Shown: positions 53,853-63,006, counted from the first letter of the stretch. The stretch is 64,000 nt of DNA from Nafulsella turpanensis ZLM-10 (GCF_000346615.1 NZ_ANNU01000016.1:24862-88861); one strand, 5' to 3'. The notes: generated by a model from the sequence alone, not told the origin. Numbers and translations are program-made.

Positions 53853-54508
53853 AAGTTAAAATAGCAATTGCCGACGACCATAAAATAGTACGGGAAGGAA
53901 TAAAAGCAATGCTGCAGGATGAAGGCTGGATTGAAATAGTGGGAGAAGCGGCAGATGGAGAAGAGGTGCTGGAATTTCTGGAAAGAAAAAATGCTGATAT
54001 TGTATTACTCGATATAGATATGCCCGGCATGGATGGTATTGCCTGCCTCCGCCTTATTCGTAAATACTGGCCTAAAACTAAAGTGCTCATTGTTTCCATG
54101 CACGAAAGTGAGCATTTCGTGGTGGAAGCTTTTCGTTGCGGGGCAGCCGGCTACATCAGCAAAGATTCCTGTGCGGCCGAAATGGCCAATGCTATAAGAG
54201 CAGTGGCGCAGGGGAACAGTTATTTTAGCCAGGGGGTATCACGTAAACTGCACAACCACCTAAACAAGCCTCTGGAAGACAGAAAAGCCCTCCGCTACCA
54301 GGAAGAACCCCTGTTAACTTCGCGGGAAACCGAAGTGCTGATTCTTATTGCCAAAGAGTATACCAATCAGGAAATAGCCGAGCGCCTGTTTATCAGTCCG
54401 CATACGGTGGTTTCTCATCGGCGAAACCTCCTGCAGAAACTAAATGCCAAAAATACTGCCGGACTCGTGCACCAGGCTGCCCGCCATGGCCTGCTTCAGT
54501 ACGATTAG
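53849..54508 (+). CDS. NarL/FixJ-family response regulator, no kinase nearby
   Basis: The 219-residue regulator has a receiver domain with acid pocket Asp9/Asp10, phospho-acceptor Asp55 (VLLDIDMPG), Ser83 and Lys105 (GYISKDS), and a LuxR-type helix-turn-helix at about 150-210 (LTSRETEVLILIAKEY, NQEIAERLFISPHTVVSHR). All residues needed for phosphorylation are present. GGAGG lies three bases before the ATG, a little close for a ribosome site. No histidine kinase is adjacent. It precedes the low-complexity and curlin genes; in enterobacteria the LuxR-family protein CsgD controls curli, so a similar control role is possible but is inference. Confidence 0.92.
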   Translation: MKVKIAIADDHKIVREGIKAMLQDEGWIEIVGEAADGEEVLEFLERKNADIVLLDIDMPGMDGIACLRLIRKYWPKTKVLIVSMHESEHFVVEAFRCGAAGYISKDSCAAEMANAIRAVAQGNSYFSQGVSRKLHNHLNKPLEDRKALRYQEEPLLTSRETEVLILIAKEYTNQEIAERLFISPHTVVSHRRNLLQKLNAKNTAGLVHQAARHGLLQYD

Positions 54509-54893
54509 CAAGACAGCCTCCTCCGTTTTCTACTGATCATTTGTGCCCTTAATACAAGGAAGAGCAGTTCTACTGTCTTTTTGAAGGGCTACCCCTACCC
54601 ATATACACCCTCTTAACCATTTTGGTCCCACCTCCACTGGCTATATCGGATAATACACCTACTGGTTTGCTGCATCTGCCTGATTGTAGCTTTACGGTTG
54701 GTGTATATGGTTCACTGGCCTTTTAACGGGAGTTAACCAGGTATGGTTGTGTAAGTTGTTGATAAGCAGATAAAATCCCCCCAAAGAGGGATGCTAATAA
54801 ACCCCTTTTTAAGGTCTTACATCATGCCAGATAAATTGTGATATTAGTAAGGCATGTTAATAGATTTTTTAACCGTTTAAACTTTTTAAACAA
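54509..54893. other. Long control region upstream of the low-complexity gene
   Basis: These 385 bases hold no gene. It has direct AT-rich tracts near 54860-54890 (TTTTTTAACCGTTTAAACTTTTTAAAC is split by palindromic GTTTAAAC at 54877-54884). ATTGTG near 54835 is a possible upstream promoter element, but no perfect TAnnTTTG box follows. Its length would allow regulator binding. Confidence 0.35.
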
Positions 54894-56750
54894 ATGGCTA
54901 CAAATGATAAAAACAAGATGTCATCGGATAAGGAAGATGACAAAATGAAAAATAAATCAACAGATACAGAGAAAAACGAAAACAAAGGAACAACCGCAAA
55001 ATCATCTTCCAGTGTAGCGGCTTCCTCCAAATCGGACGATGCTAACAAAGAAGGCTCTTCTTCGGAAAGCAGTAAATCATCCGGAGACAGCTCAAAGGAT
55101 ATATCTGCCTCCAGCCAGTCTTCTGGTAAAGAAAAAGATAAAAACAAAGGAGAAGGCCAGCAAGAGGAAACCAGTACCACCTGGTCATCGGCGACGGAGC
55201 GCCCTGGTGCTTACAACTATGGAGACAGCCAGCAGGGGCAGGAATATGGTAATTATTCCCAACCAGGAAATGCCGACTGGCAGCGACAAGGCCAGCAGTT
55301 TGGCTCCGGTAACCAGGCAGGTTACTCGCAGGGCGGTAACCAGTGGGGCAACAGCGGAATGCGCCAGCCTTCATTTGGTGGCCAGCAGCCATATTCGAGC
55401 TATGGCGGCGGAGGTCAGCAGGATAACGATTGGCAGGGCCAGGGCCGAAACCAGCAGTACCAGGGAACCTATGGCAGGTACGTGCAGGGGCAGGAAGAAA
55501 ACCAGGGAAATAACTGGCAAAACCAGGGGCAGCAGAACAGCCAAAACTGGCAGCAGTCCGGTAGCTCTAACCAGCCCCGGCACTCTTATGGAGGAGGCCA
55601 GCAGTACCCGTATGGTGGCAATTATGGCGAAAGAAGAATGCCGGGAGGTGACCAGGACCAGCAGAAGGGGGTGAGTCACCAGCAATACCAGCAGTCTGGC
55701 ATGGGCAATATGCAGCAGAAACAGCCGCACCATCAGCAATACGGCCAGGGCCAGCAAGGAAACCAGCAGGCAGGTGGGTTGCAAAACCAGGAGTATATGA
55801 CCCCGGGCTGGGTACAAAACCAGCAAAACCAAAATAGTGGAGGCAGCTCCAGTAATTCTTATTCTGGTGGGGACCAGTACCAAAACCCCAATCAAAATCA
55901 ATTTTTTAATCAAAATCAAAATACCATGAGAGACGATAGAATATATGGACGTCACTACAGAGAAAACGAAAGAAGCCGGGATCGTGACCGGGACTTTGAC
56001 AGAGATAGAGATAGAGATAGAGGATATAATTCTGACAGGAACTATGGCAGCAATAGCAGCAGCTATGGGTACGGAAGCAGCATGAGCAATTACGACCGTG
56101 AATATGACCGTAGTACAGGATACAACCGCGACCGCGGCTATGGTTCAAGCTATGGAGGAAGCGATTATGATCGCGATCAAATCGGTGGATCAGGACGGAA
56201 CAGCTACGGACCAACCGATAGCGACTACAATCGAAACTTTGCCCGCAGTAACGAAAACTTCCGCAACTCCGACCGGAGCTCCTCTGGTAACGATTATCGC
56301 AGTAGCTCTTATGGCAGCGACCGCGATTATGGCCGTGGAATGGGAGACAGTTACGGTATGCGCGACAGCGACCGCAACACTGGTTTTGGCCGCGGTAATT
56401 CCTATGGTAGCAGCATGGGCGACTACAGCCGTTATGGCGATGACCGCAACTACCAAGACCGCAACAGCTATTACGATCGTGGCGGGTACGATCGCGATTA
56501 TGACCGCGATCGCAATTATGGTAACCGCGATTACGGGCGCGACCGTGATGAGGATCGAGGCTTCTTCGACCGTGCCGGTGAGCGCATAAAGTCGTGGTTT
56601 GGCGATGATGAGGACCGCAATCGCAACTATGAAAACCGCAACTATAATAGAGACAGAGATACGAACTATGGACGTAGCAACTACGATCGCGATTATGACC
56701 GGGATAGCGAGTACCGCTTCCACCGCGATCGGGACAGAGACCGCTACTAG
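54894..56750 (+). CDS. Large intrinsically disordered, prion-like protein with a SWFGD motif
   Basis: The 618-residue protein has no cysteine, no signal peptide and almost no aliphatic residues. Segment 1 (about 1-100) is rich in K, S, D and E. Segment 2 (about 100-344) is rich in Q, G, N, S and Y with spaced Trp (NNWQNQGQQNSQNWQQ). Segment 3 starts at an internal Met345 and is rich in D, R, Y, G and S (DRDRDFDRDRDRDR), ending with GFFDRAGERIKSWFGDDEDR, whose SWFG is at 567-570. Segment 3 alone looks like the stand-alone SWFGD proteins of Bacteroidota, so the gene may be a fusion of a Q/G/N-rich front part with such a protein. The amino acid make-up is like phase-separating RNA-binding proteins. 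It is cytoplasmic as far as can be seen, and the function is unknown. Confidence 0.85.
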   Translation: MATNDKNKMSSDKEDDKMKNKSTDTEKNENKGTTAKSSSSVAASSKSDDANKEGSSSESSKSSGDSSKDISASSQSSGKEKDKNKGEGQQEETSTTWSSATERPGAYNYGDSQQGQEYGNYSQPGNADWQRQGQQFGSGNQAGYSQGGNQWGNSGMRQPSFGGQQPYSSYGGGGQQDNDWQGQGRNQQYQGTYGRYVQGQEENQGNNWQNQGQQNSQNWQQSGSSNQPRHSYGGGQQYPYGGNYGERRMPGGDQDQQKGVSHQQYQQSGMGNMQQKQPHHQQYGQGQQGNQQAGGLQNQEYMTPGWVQNQQNQNSGGSSSNSYSGGDQYQNPNQNQFFNQNQNTMRDDRIYGRHYRENERSRDRDRDFDRDRDRDRGYNSDRNYGSNSSSYGYGSSMSNYDREYDRSTGYNRDRGYGSSYGGSDYDRDQIGGSGRNSYGPTDSDYNRNFARSNENFRNSDRSSSGNDYRSSSYGSDRDYGRGMGDSYGMRDSDRNTGFGRGNSYGSSMGDYSRYGDDRNYQDRNSYYDRGGYDRDYDRDRNYGNRDYGRDRDEDRGFFDRAGERIKSWFGDDEDRNRNYENRNYNRDRDTNYGRSNYDRDYDRDSEYRFHRDRDRDRY

Positions 56751-56786
56751 GAGAATAAAATTTAGATTCGGTTAAATCAAGAAAAG

Positions 56787-56813
56787 GCCGGCCTGTTGTG
56801 GGCTGGCTTTTTT
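56787..56813 (+). terminator. Rho-independent terminator after the low-complexity gene
   Basis: GCCGGCC (56787-56793) pairs with GGCTGGC (56801-56807) with one G-T pair, then six T. Confidence 0.85.
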
Positions 56814-56878
56814 ATACTTCAGGTAGATATTGGATAATCAAAAGGAAAAATTTAATGTAAAACCTATACTTTTTAATC

Positions 56879-57916
56879 ATGAAAAAATATTTTTTAAGCC
56901 TGCTCCTGCTGTGCCTGCCTCTATGGCTGACTGCCCAGGAAGAAGATTGGGCAGAAGTAAATCAGCAGGGTAACCATAATTCCGTAGAACTGCACCAGGA
57001 GAATAGTTTTCCGGAAGGGGATGGAAACGTTTTACAGACTTCTGTTGAGCAAATTGGCGACAGAAATAGCAGCCACGTACACCAAATCAGCGAATCGGTC
57101 GTCACCAAAATTCTGCAGCAGGGAAGGGCTAATTATTTGAGTTTTAGTGGAAGGAACTGGGGGAATAAAGAGCACCCTTCAACCATTCACCTTCGCCAGA
57201 TTGGAGAAGAAAACCTCCTGTTTGTGGAGAGTGCTGTCGATTATGATCATTCCATCAAGGTGGAGCAGGGAAATATTACTACGCCTGGCTTTAGAAATGA
57301 GGCGCATATTCAGGCAAATGGTATGGGTGACTGGCTTTATTTAGGGCAGTTCGGCTCCTATAACTTCAGCAGCATTTACCAGGGGGTAATGGGAAACTCC
57401 GCCTCTATTGAACAGTATGGAAACTATAATTATTCGGTGGCAATGCAGTCGTGGACTTATGCTTCTTTTTGGCATGAGCAGTCAGGAAGTTATAATTGGA
57501 GTTTTACAGACCAGAGCGGAGAAGGAACTGATACAGAACTGTTGCAGCATGGAGAAGGAAATTACAGCTATTTTGAACAAGCAGGAACTATAATTTTTGC
57601 TGATTTACAGCAGGTTGGCGAGGCAAACAGCATGGAAATTCTTCAGAATGCGGCATGGAGTGAACTCAGTGCCACACAGAAAGGAAACGGTAATTTTATG
57701 GATGTTGAGCAGAAAGGCATGTACCTGGAAATGGACCTGAGCCAGCAGGGAGAAGAGAATAAAATGCTGATTCGGCAGAGCGGAGACCCTGCCTATCTTT
57801 CCGGAAGCCAGTTTGGGAATGAAAATACCATAGAGGTTGTGCAGGAGGGTATCAATTTGCATTTAGAAATCAGCCAGAAGGGGAATGGACACGAAGCGCT
57901 TGTAATTCAGGAATAA
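56879..57916 (+). CDS. Curlin-repeat (CsgA/CsgB-like) secreted protein
   Basis: The 345-residue exported protein has a signal peptide cleaved near LTAQ-EEDW. The mature part consists of about 15 units of the curlin type (Q-x-G-x-x-N-x-x-x-x-x-Q): VNQQGNHNSVELHQ, VEQIGDRNSSHVHQ, IEQYGNYNYSVAMQ, ATQKGNGNFMDVEQ and others. The repeats are more varied than in E. coli CsgA, and some are interrupted by short insertions, such as the stretch before residue 100. It probably forms extracellular amyloid-like fibres. The export genes csgG, csgE and csgF are not in the window. No cysteines are seen. It follows the disordered-protein gene on the same strand, separated by a terminator. Confidence 0.85.
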   Translation: MKKYFLSLLLLCLPLWLTAQEEDWAEVNQQGNHNSVELHQENSFPEGDGNVLQTSVEQIGDRNSSHVHQISESVVTKILQQGRANYLSFSGRNWGNKEHPSTIHLRQIGEENLLFVESAVDYDHSIKVEQGNITTPGFRNEAHIQANGMGDWLYLGQFGSYNFSSIYQGVMGNSASIEQYGNYNYSVAMQSWTYASFWHEQSGSYNWSFTDQSGEGTDTELLQHGEGNYSYFEQAGTIIFADLQQVGEANSMEILQNAAWSELSATQKGNGNFMDVEQKGMYLEMDLSQQGEENKMLIRQSGDPAYLSGSQFGNENTIEVVQEGINLHLEISQKGNGHEALVIQE

Positions 57917-58013
57917 ATGGATTTTTAGTTTGTCAAGAGATTGTAATTCAGTATCTTAAAGAAGATATAGATTGTGAGTTTTTGTAAACATTTTTTAACT
58001 TAAAGACAGGACA

Positions 58014-58181
58014 ATGCCTAACGATAGAGTACCAAAGCATAAGCAAAGACTAGCCACCGATCAGGGACAGGATCGGCAGCTGGCTAACCAGTCAGCACCA
58101 GCAAAAGGCACCGGTAAGGAGAGCGAGGGGAAAAAGCCGGCCGGTACCAAAAGCGTAGGTAAGGCGGAGCGGGAAGAATAA
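58014..58181 (+). CDS. 55-residue hydrophilic, disordered small protein
   Basis: ATG at 58014 opens MPNDRVPKHKQRLATD and continues with Q, K, G, E and A rich sequence to KAEREE and TAA at 58181. It has no hydrophobic segment, no cysteine and no aromatic residue. A terminator follows at 58228. The composition and position after the curlin gene suggest a stress or desiccation-type small protein, similar in style to segment 1 of the low-complexity protein. It is below the size of most gene calls, but the composition is consistent throughout and it has its own terminator. Confidence 0.6.
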   Translation: MPNDRVPKHKQRLATDQGQDRQLANQSAPAKGTGKESEGKKPAGTKSVGKAEREE

Positions 58182-58227
58182 AAGTAGCCTCTCCTGAAAA
58201 AGGGAATATTATGAGAGAATGAATGAG

Positions 58228-58252
58228 CCGGCGCTTCAGGCGCCGGTTTTTT
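58228..58252 (+). terminator. Rho-independent terminator overlapping the pfkB stop codon
   Basis: CCGGCGC (58228-58234) pairs with GCGCCGG (58240-58246), with six T on the plus strand. The pfkB stop codon (58236-58238) lies in the loop. Confidence 0.85.
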
Positions 58253-59180
58253 CTTTGTGCTTAAGCCATGCGAAAATTTCCTCTACATCTTCCTTGCGGC
58301 AAAGTTCACTTCCGGGGGTCATGGTGGCCGCCGTTCCTGCAGCTACTCCCCATTTAATAACATCGCTAAGATCGTCGCCCCTGGAGAGGGACAAAATAAT
58401 GCCCCCAACCATACTATCGCCGGCACCCACCGTACTTTGCTGCTTTACGGTAGGAGGGACTACATATTCAATTTTATCTTTTGTAGCCAGCATGGCTCCG
58501 CGAGGCCCGAGCGAAACAATGAGTAATTGGGCTTTGCCCTGCTCAATAATTCTCTTTGCTACCTCTTCCTGCTCCATAGCCGAAATATGCTCCTTATCGG
58601 CAAGCTTGCTTAGTTCGCCAAGGTTGGGTTTCATCATGCACACACCCATTTCGGCTGCTTTTTGCAGGGCAGGTCCGGAAGTATCAATTACACACTGTAT
58701 ATTTTGTTCCCGGGCAATACGGGCAACCTGGCCATAGAAATCATCAGGTGCTCCCGGTGGTAAGCTACCACTGGCTACCAGGTATTCCACTTCATCAGGA
58801 AGCTCTTTTAAGGCCTGCAGGCACTGCTGCAGCTCCTCAGTAGTGACTTCTGCTCCCGGCATGCCAAAGCGGTACTGCCGGTTGGTAGTGCTTTCTGTTA
58901 TTATAAAGTTTTCGCGTGTAGCATTTTTGCCCCGGATTATCTGTTGCTGAATCCCTTCCTCCTTTAGCAGTTCCTGCATTTTTTCGCCGGAGGCTCCACC
59001 TGCCAGGTAAATAGCCAGCGAATCGCCTCCCATATGTTTTATGGCTCTCGAAACATTAATTCCACCTCCGCCAGGCTCATAAACAGGTGCTTCGCAGCGT
59101 AGCTTTTCATCCGGCAGTAAATGGTCGGTGCGGGTACTTTTATCCAGCGAAGGGTTGAGCGTAAGGCTTACAATTTTCAT
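58236..59180 (-). CDS. pfkB: PfkB-family hexose kinase (6-phosphofructokinase II-like)
   Basis: The 314-residue ribokinase-fold kinase phosphorylates a sugar phosphate, most likely fructose 6-phosphate. It has the N-terminal family motif GGGGINVSRAIKHMGG, the substrate lid region and the C-terminal motif GAGDSMVGG with the catalytic Asp. The sequence resembles E. coli PfkB more than FruK (GSELCRKEDVEE at the end). It starts two bases after the stop of the P-type ATPase gene and is its operon partner. In several bacteria a PfkB gene and a cation ATPase belong to the same stress or dormancy response. Confidence 0.88.
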   Translation of the reverse strand: MKIVSLTLNPSLDKSTRTDHLLPDEKLRCEAPVYEPGGGGINVSRAIKHMGGDSLAIYLAGGASGEKMQELLKEEGIQQQIIRGKNATRENFIITESTTNRQYRFGMPGAEVTTEELQQCLQALKELPDEVEYLVASGSLPPGAPDDFYGQVARIAREQNIQCVIDTSGPALQKAAEMGVCMMKPNLGELSKLADKEHISAMEQEEVAKRIIEQGKAQLLIVSLGPRGAMLATKDKIEYVVPPTVKQQSTVGAGDSMVGGIILSLSRGDDLSDVIKWGVAAGTAATMTPGSELCRKEDVEEIFAWLKHKEKTGA

Positions 59181-59182
59181 AC

Positions 59183-61930
59183 TTAAAAGTCTTTTCTGAT
59201 AAACTTAATAACCTGGATAATAATGATGGGCAACAGGCTTGTAATGACAATAAGTCCCCACACGCGTGGCTCCAGTAGTTGTAGCTCCAGAATGCTGCGC
59301 AGGCCCGGGATAAAATAAGCGGCTAAAATGGCAGCAGCGCAAAAAGCCAGCGCCATCCAGATGTATTTATTACGGGTTACCTGGTTGTTAAACACCGGCT
59401 CATCGGCTTCCCGCATATTGAGTACGTGCAGGAGTTGGGCGAAGGCAAGGCTGAAAAAGGCGATGTTATTGGTAATCTCTTCCGGTGCGCCCCATACCTC
59501 CTGTGCAAAGTAATAGGCACCCGAAACACAAATGGCAAGGATGAGCCCGTATACACCAACCTGAATCCAGTTATGCCGGGTAATTAAAGGCTCGCGGGGG
59601 TCTTTGGGCGGTTTGGTCATTATATTAGGGCTGCCGGGGCCAATCCCAAGCGCCAGGGCGGGGAATACATCCGACAGGAGGTTCAGGTACAACAACTGCA
59701 GCGGAAGGAGCGGCAGCGTAAACATGGTAAAGCTAATAAGGCCAATGATGATGATTTCGCTCAGGTGGTAAGACAGCTGGTAAATAATAAACTTGCGGAT
59801 GTTGCCAAAAATGATGCGGCCCTGCTCGATGGCTTTAACGATGGAGCCAAAGGCATCGTCCTTCAGCACCATATCCGACACTTCCTGGGCTACCTGTGTG
59901 CCATTTTTACCCATGGCTATACCGATGTTTGCCCGCTTGAGGGCCGGAGCATCGTTTACCCCATCGCCGGTCATGCCCACAATTTCTCCGGCCTGCTGGT
60001 AATGCTTAATCAGGCTGAGTTTCTGGCCAGGGTCTACACGAGAGAAAACAGGGGTGCTCACGAGCTTTTCATTATCATTTTTATCCAGCTCGGCCTGCAG
60101 ATTTTTTCCATGCAGGACGGTATGCTCACTTTCATTTTCGGCTGTAACCAGCTTTACCTGCCTGCCAATATTAACAGCGGTACCCGGGTGGTCGCCCGTT
60201 ACCATTACCACTTTAATGCCTGCTCTATGGCAGGTTTCAATGGCAGAGGCTACTTCTTTATGCGGTGGGTCGAGGAAGCCGATGAGACCGACAAAGGTGA
60301 GGTTCTGCAAGAAGTCATCCGCCGCCTCTCCTGAAGGAAGTTCATCCGGCTGCTGATAGGCGAAGCCCAATACCCGCAGGCCATCATTGGCCATGGAGTC
60401 ATTTTTCCGGAGCCACTCTTCTTTATCTTTCTCTGTAAGCTCCCTTACCTCCCCCTTAACCAGAATATGGGTACAACGGCTAAGGAGTGCATCGGCGGCC
60501 CCTTTACCGGCGATATAATAGCCCCTCTCCTCCTCATAAGCAGTTCCCATTACCATGGTTTCGGAATCGAAGGGGTCGTGCAGGCGACGCTCGAGCTGGC
60601 GGTACTGTTGGTAAGCTTCTGAGTTGAATTTTTTGCTGAAGTGGAGCAGAGCTATTTCCAGCGGATCACCTTCTCCCTTGCCGCTTTGGTCCTGCCCGTC
60701 TTCATTTGCCCCGGAATTATCGTCGAGGAGACGGGCGTCGTTGGCCAGTACGGAAATTTTAAGGATGTGCCGGAGGTTTTCCTTTGCTTCCGGTTCTTCT
60801 TTTCCTTTCAGGCCTACGCCCTGGCTGCCATGCCAATCCACTTCCATACGCTCATCTTCGGGCGAGTAGAGGGTGTTGACGGTAAGCCGATTTTCGGTAA
60901 GCGTACCGGTTTTATCGGTAAAAATAACAGTGGTTTCGCCCAGCGTTTCAACTGCAGCCAGTTTTTTAACGACTACATTGTGGCGGGCGAGGCGCAGCAT
61001 ACCACGGGCGAGGGCAATACTGGCCACAATGGGCAGTCCTTCGGGAATAGCGGCAATGGTCCAGGCAATGGAGGTTTGTATAAGCTGGTAAAGATCTTTG
61101 CCGGCGATCCATCCGAAAATGAAAAAAGCCACGGCAAGGCCAAGGGTGAGCCAGATAAGGTTTTTGGTGAGCAGGTTTAGTTTTCTGTTCAGCGGAGTTT
61201 CCTCGTCTTCCTGCTCTCCCACCATGGCCGATATATTGCCCAGCTCCGTATCCATGCCGGTGCCATATACCACTGCTTTGCCCGTGCCGCTGTTAACGGC
61301 GGTTCCTTTAAAGAGGATATTGAGCCGGTCGCCCACTCCTTTTTCTTCTTCTATAACGTCAGGACTTTTGGTGACTGGTAAAGATTCGCCGGTAAGGGGC
61401 GATTCGTCCACCCCCAGTTCGCTTGTCTCCAGCAGGCGTGCATCGGCGGCAATTAAATCGCCCGCCTCCACCAGTAGAATGTCGCCGGGTACTATTTCTT
61501 CGGCATCGATTTGTTTCTTTTCTCCATCGCGCAGTACCCGGGCCTGTATTTTATCCATGGCCTTGAGTGCTTCCATCGATTGCTGCGCCTGGTACTCCAT
61601 CCAGAAGCCTATAATGGTATTGACCAGCAGCACGACCAGAATGGCGATGCCTTCCGGTATATCGCCAAACACAAAAGCCATAGTGGCGGCAGCGGTAAGC
61701 AGGTATACCACAGGGTTGGTGATCTGGGCCACTAAAATTTGCCAGACACTTCGCTCCTGGTGCTTTTCCAGCTCATTACGGCCATACTTCTTTATCCGTT
61801 CTTCTACTTCGCTACCCGAAAGACCCTGTTTTGGGTGGGCCTCTACTGCCTGAGCGACCTCTTCTGCTGAACGGCGATAAGCATTTTCTACAAGTGGTTT
61901 TCTTCCTGATGTAGTTTTTTCTGATGCCAT
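59183..61930 (-). CDS. P2-type cation-transporting ATPase (Ca2+/H+-ATPase-like)
   Basis: The protein has 915 residues from ATG at 61930 (a longer frame to 62035 adds a basic extension with no coding character). It has the N-terminal cation ATPase domain (GLSGSEVEERIKKYGRNEL), the actuator motif VDESPLTGESLPV, IPEGLPIVASIALARGM in the fourth helix, [11 protein letters not shown] with the phosphorylated Asp, the hinge TGDGVNDAPALKRANIG and at least eight helices. It lacks the P1B metal motif, so it belongs to the P2A/P2B group exporting Ca2+, Na+ or H+; the ion is not certain. The first gene of a two-gene operon with pfkB. It is complete. Confidence 0.9.
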   Translation of the reverse strand: MASEKTTSGRKPLVENAYRRSAEEVAQAVEAHPKQGLSGSEVEERIKKYGRNELEKHQERSVWQILVAQITNPVVYLLTAAATMAFVFGDIPEGIAILVVLLVNTIIGFWMEYQAQQSMEALKAMDKIQARVLRDGEKKQIDAEEIVPGDILLVEAGDLIAADARLLETSELGVDESPLTGESLPVTKSPDVIEEEKGVGDRLNILFKGTAVNSGTGKAVVYGTGMDTELGNISAMVGEQEDEETPLNRKLNLLTKNLIWLTLGLAVAFFIFGWIAGKDLYQLIQTSIAWTIAAIPEGLPIVASIALARGMLRLARHNVVVKKLAAVETLGETTVIFTDKTGTLTENRLTVNTLYSPEDERMEVDWHGSQGVGLKGKEEPEAKENLRHILKISVLANDARLLDDNSGANEDGQDQSGKGEGDPLEIALLHFSKKFNSEAYQQYRQLERRLHDPFDSETMVMGTAYEEERGYYIAGKGAADALLSRCTHILVKGEVRELTEKDKEEWLRKNDSMANDGLRVLGFAYQQPDELPSGEAADDFLQNLTFVGLIGFLDPPHKEVASAIETCHRAGIKVVMVTGDHPGTAVNIGRQVKLVTAENESEHTVLHGKNLQAELDKNDNEKLVSTPVFSRVDPGQKLSLIKHYQQAGEIVGMTGDGVNDAPALKRANIGIAMGKNGTQVAQEVSDMVLKDDAFGSIVKAIEQGRIIFGNIRKFIIYQLSYHLSEIIIIGLISFTMFTLPLLPLQLLYLNLLSDVFPALALGIGPGSPNIMTKPPKDPREPLITRHNWIQVGVYGLILAICVSGAYYFAQEVWGAPEEITNNIAFFSLAFAQLLHVLNMREADEPVFNNQVTRNKYIWMALAFCAAAILAAYFIPGLRSILELQLLEPRVWGLIVITSLLPIIIIQVIKFIRKDF

Positions 61931-62175
61931 ATGAATCCTTAAAAAATTTCTGAACCAAATGGAATTTTTGGAGAGGGTGGTAAAGATCCTGCGTCTCCTT
62001 TGCTGCTTTATCTCTCCTACCATGTATATAAGCACATGCGGGTGCCAATGTTTACACTTTATGACAAGAGGTGATGGAGCGACTCTTTAGTAGGAATGGA
62101 AGAGCCGCAAAGGATTTTTATGGAATGGCAGCCGGGTATAGATTGTGCTGTTTGTCAGGGAATTTGGCCCTACTT

Positions 62176-63006
62176 TTACCCCTTTCCTCTTTCTGAAAGC
62201 AGTTGCTGGAGTTTCCCCAGGAATTCTGCCACTTCTTCTGTATCCTTCAGCCGGTAAGAGGCCGCGGTAGTCTGCCCATGAGTGCCAACCAGTATGCCAA
62301 TTCCCCTGCCGGCGATGGCTTCCAGTGCATCTTCGTCAGTTACATCATCTCCTATAAACAGGGGGGTATGCTTACCATCATTCAATTCCAGCGCATCGAG
62401 CAGCCATAAAGTAGCCCTGCCTTTATGCCAGTCGATATTTGGTTTAAGCTCCAGAATTTTTTTTCCGCCGCCCTTTTTGAGCTTTTCCTGCCGGTTTATG
62501 ACTTCTTCAACCGCCTTCTTTACCGTTTCCTCCTTTTCTTCAGCAACATTGCGGTAATGTACGGCAATCGCATACTTTTTCCGCTCCACCCAGGCACCTT
62601 CTATATTGCCCAGCTTTTCTTTCAGGGACTTTTCTGCTGCATCCAGGGCCGGAATCGCTTTTTCGCCCCCCTCGTACTGCATATTGAGGCCATTAGGTCC
62701 GGTAATATCGAAGCCATGGCTGCCGGCATAAATGAGGTTTTCCAGTCCTACCTTGTTTTTTACATCGGCCCTGTCGCGCCCGCTTACCACGGCAATGGGT
62801 ACTATTTCTGCCAGCTCCTGCAGGCAGGTCTTTGTTTTTTGGGAAAGGAGAGCCTCCTCCGGATTTTTAACAATGGGAGAGAGTGTACCGTCGTAGTCGA
62901 GAAAAAGTACAGGTTTTTTGTCTCCAATTTCCCGGGTGAGTGCTGTTAATTCTTCTATGGCATGCGGCAGCGAGGCCGGTTCTTTACTATTTGTATGTTG
63001 TTCCAT
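62176..63006 (-). CDS. otsB: Trehalose-6-phosphate phosphatase
   Basis: The 276-residue HAD phosphatase has the motif DYDGTL (nucleophile Asp37 and Asp39), the SGRDRAD motif, AGSHGFDITGPNG of the cap and the acidic motif GDDVTDEDAL. These identify OtsB, which releases trehalose from trehalose 6-phosphate in the cytoplasm. The usual partner OtsA is not in the window. A TreS-like gene at 34560 could provide another route. It is divergent from the NUDIX gene. Confidence 0.9.
   Translation of the reverse strand: MEQHTNSKEPASLPHAIEELTALTREIGDKKPVLFLDYDGTLSPIVKNPEEALLSQKTKTCLQELAEIVPIAVVSGRDRADVKNKVGLENLIYAGSHGFDITGPNGLNMQYEGGEKAIPALDAAEKSLKEKLGNIEGAWVERKKYAIAVHYRNVAEEKEETVKKAVEEVINRQEKLKKGGGKKILELKPNIDWHKGRATLWLLDALELNDGKHTPLFIGDDVTDEDALEAIAGRGIGILVGTHGQTTAASYRLKDTEEVAEFLGKLQQLLSERGKG

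Noticed and set aside
55990..56025. Tandem hexamer GATAGA-like repeat in the low-complexity gene
   Set aside because: It encodes the DRDRD segment. Slippage in units of six would not shift the frame, so phase variation is not supported.
55371..56723. Long antisense frames rich in Leu, Val, Ile
   Set aside because: They result from the repeated Gln, Asn, Asp and Arg codons of the low-complexity gene read backwards. They look like membrane proteins but have no start context or family.
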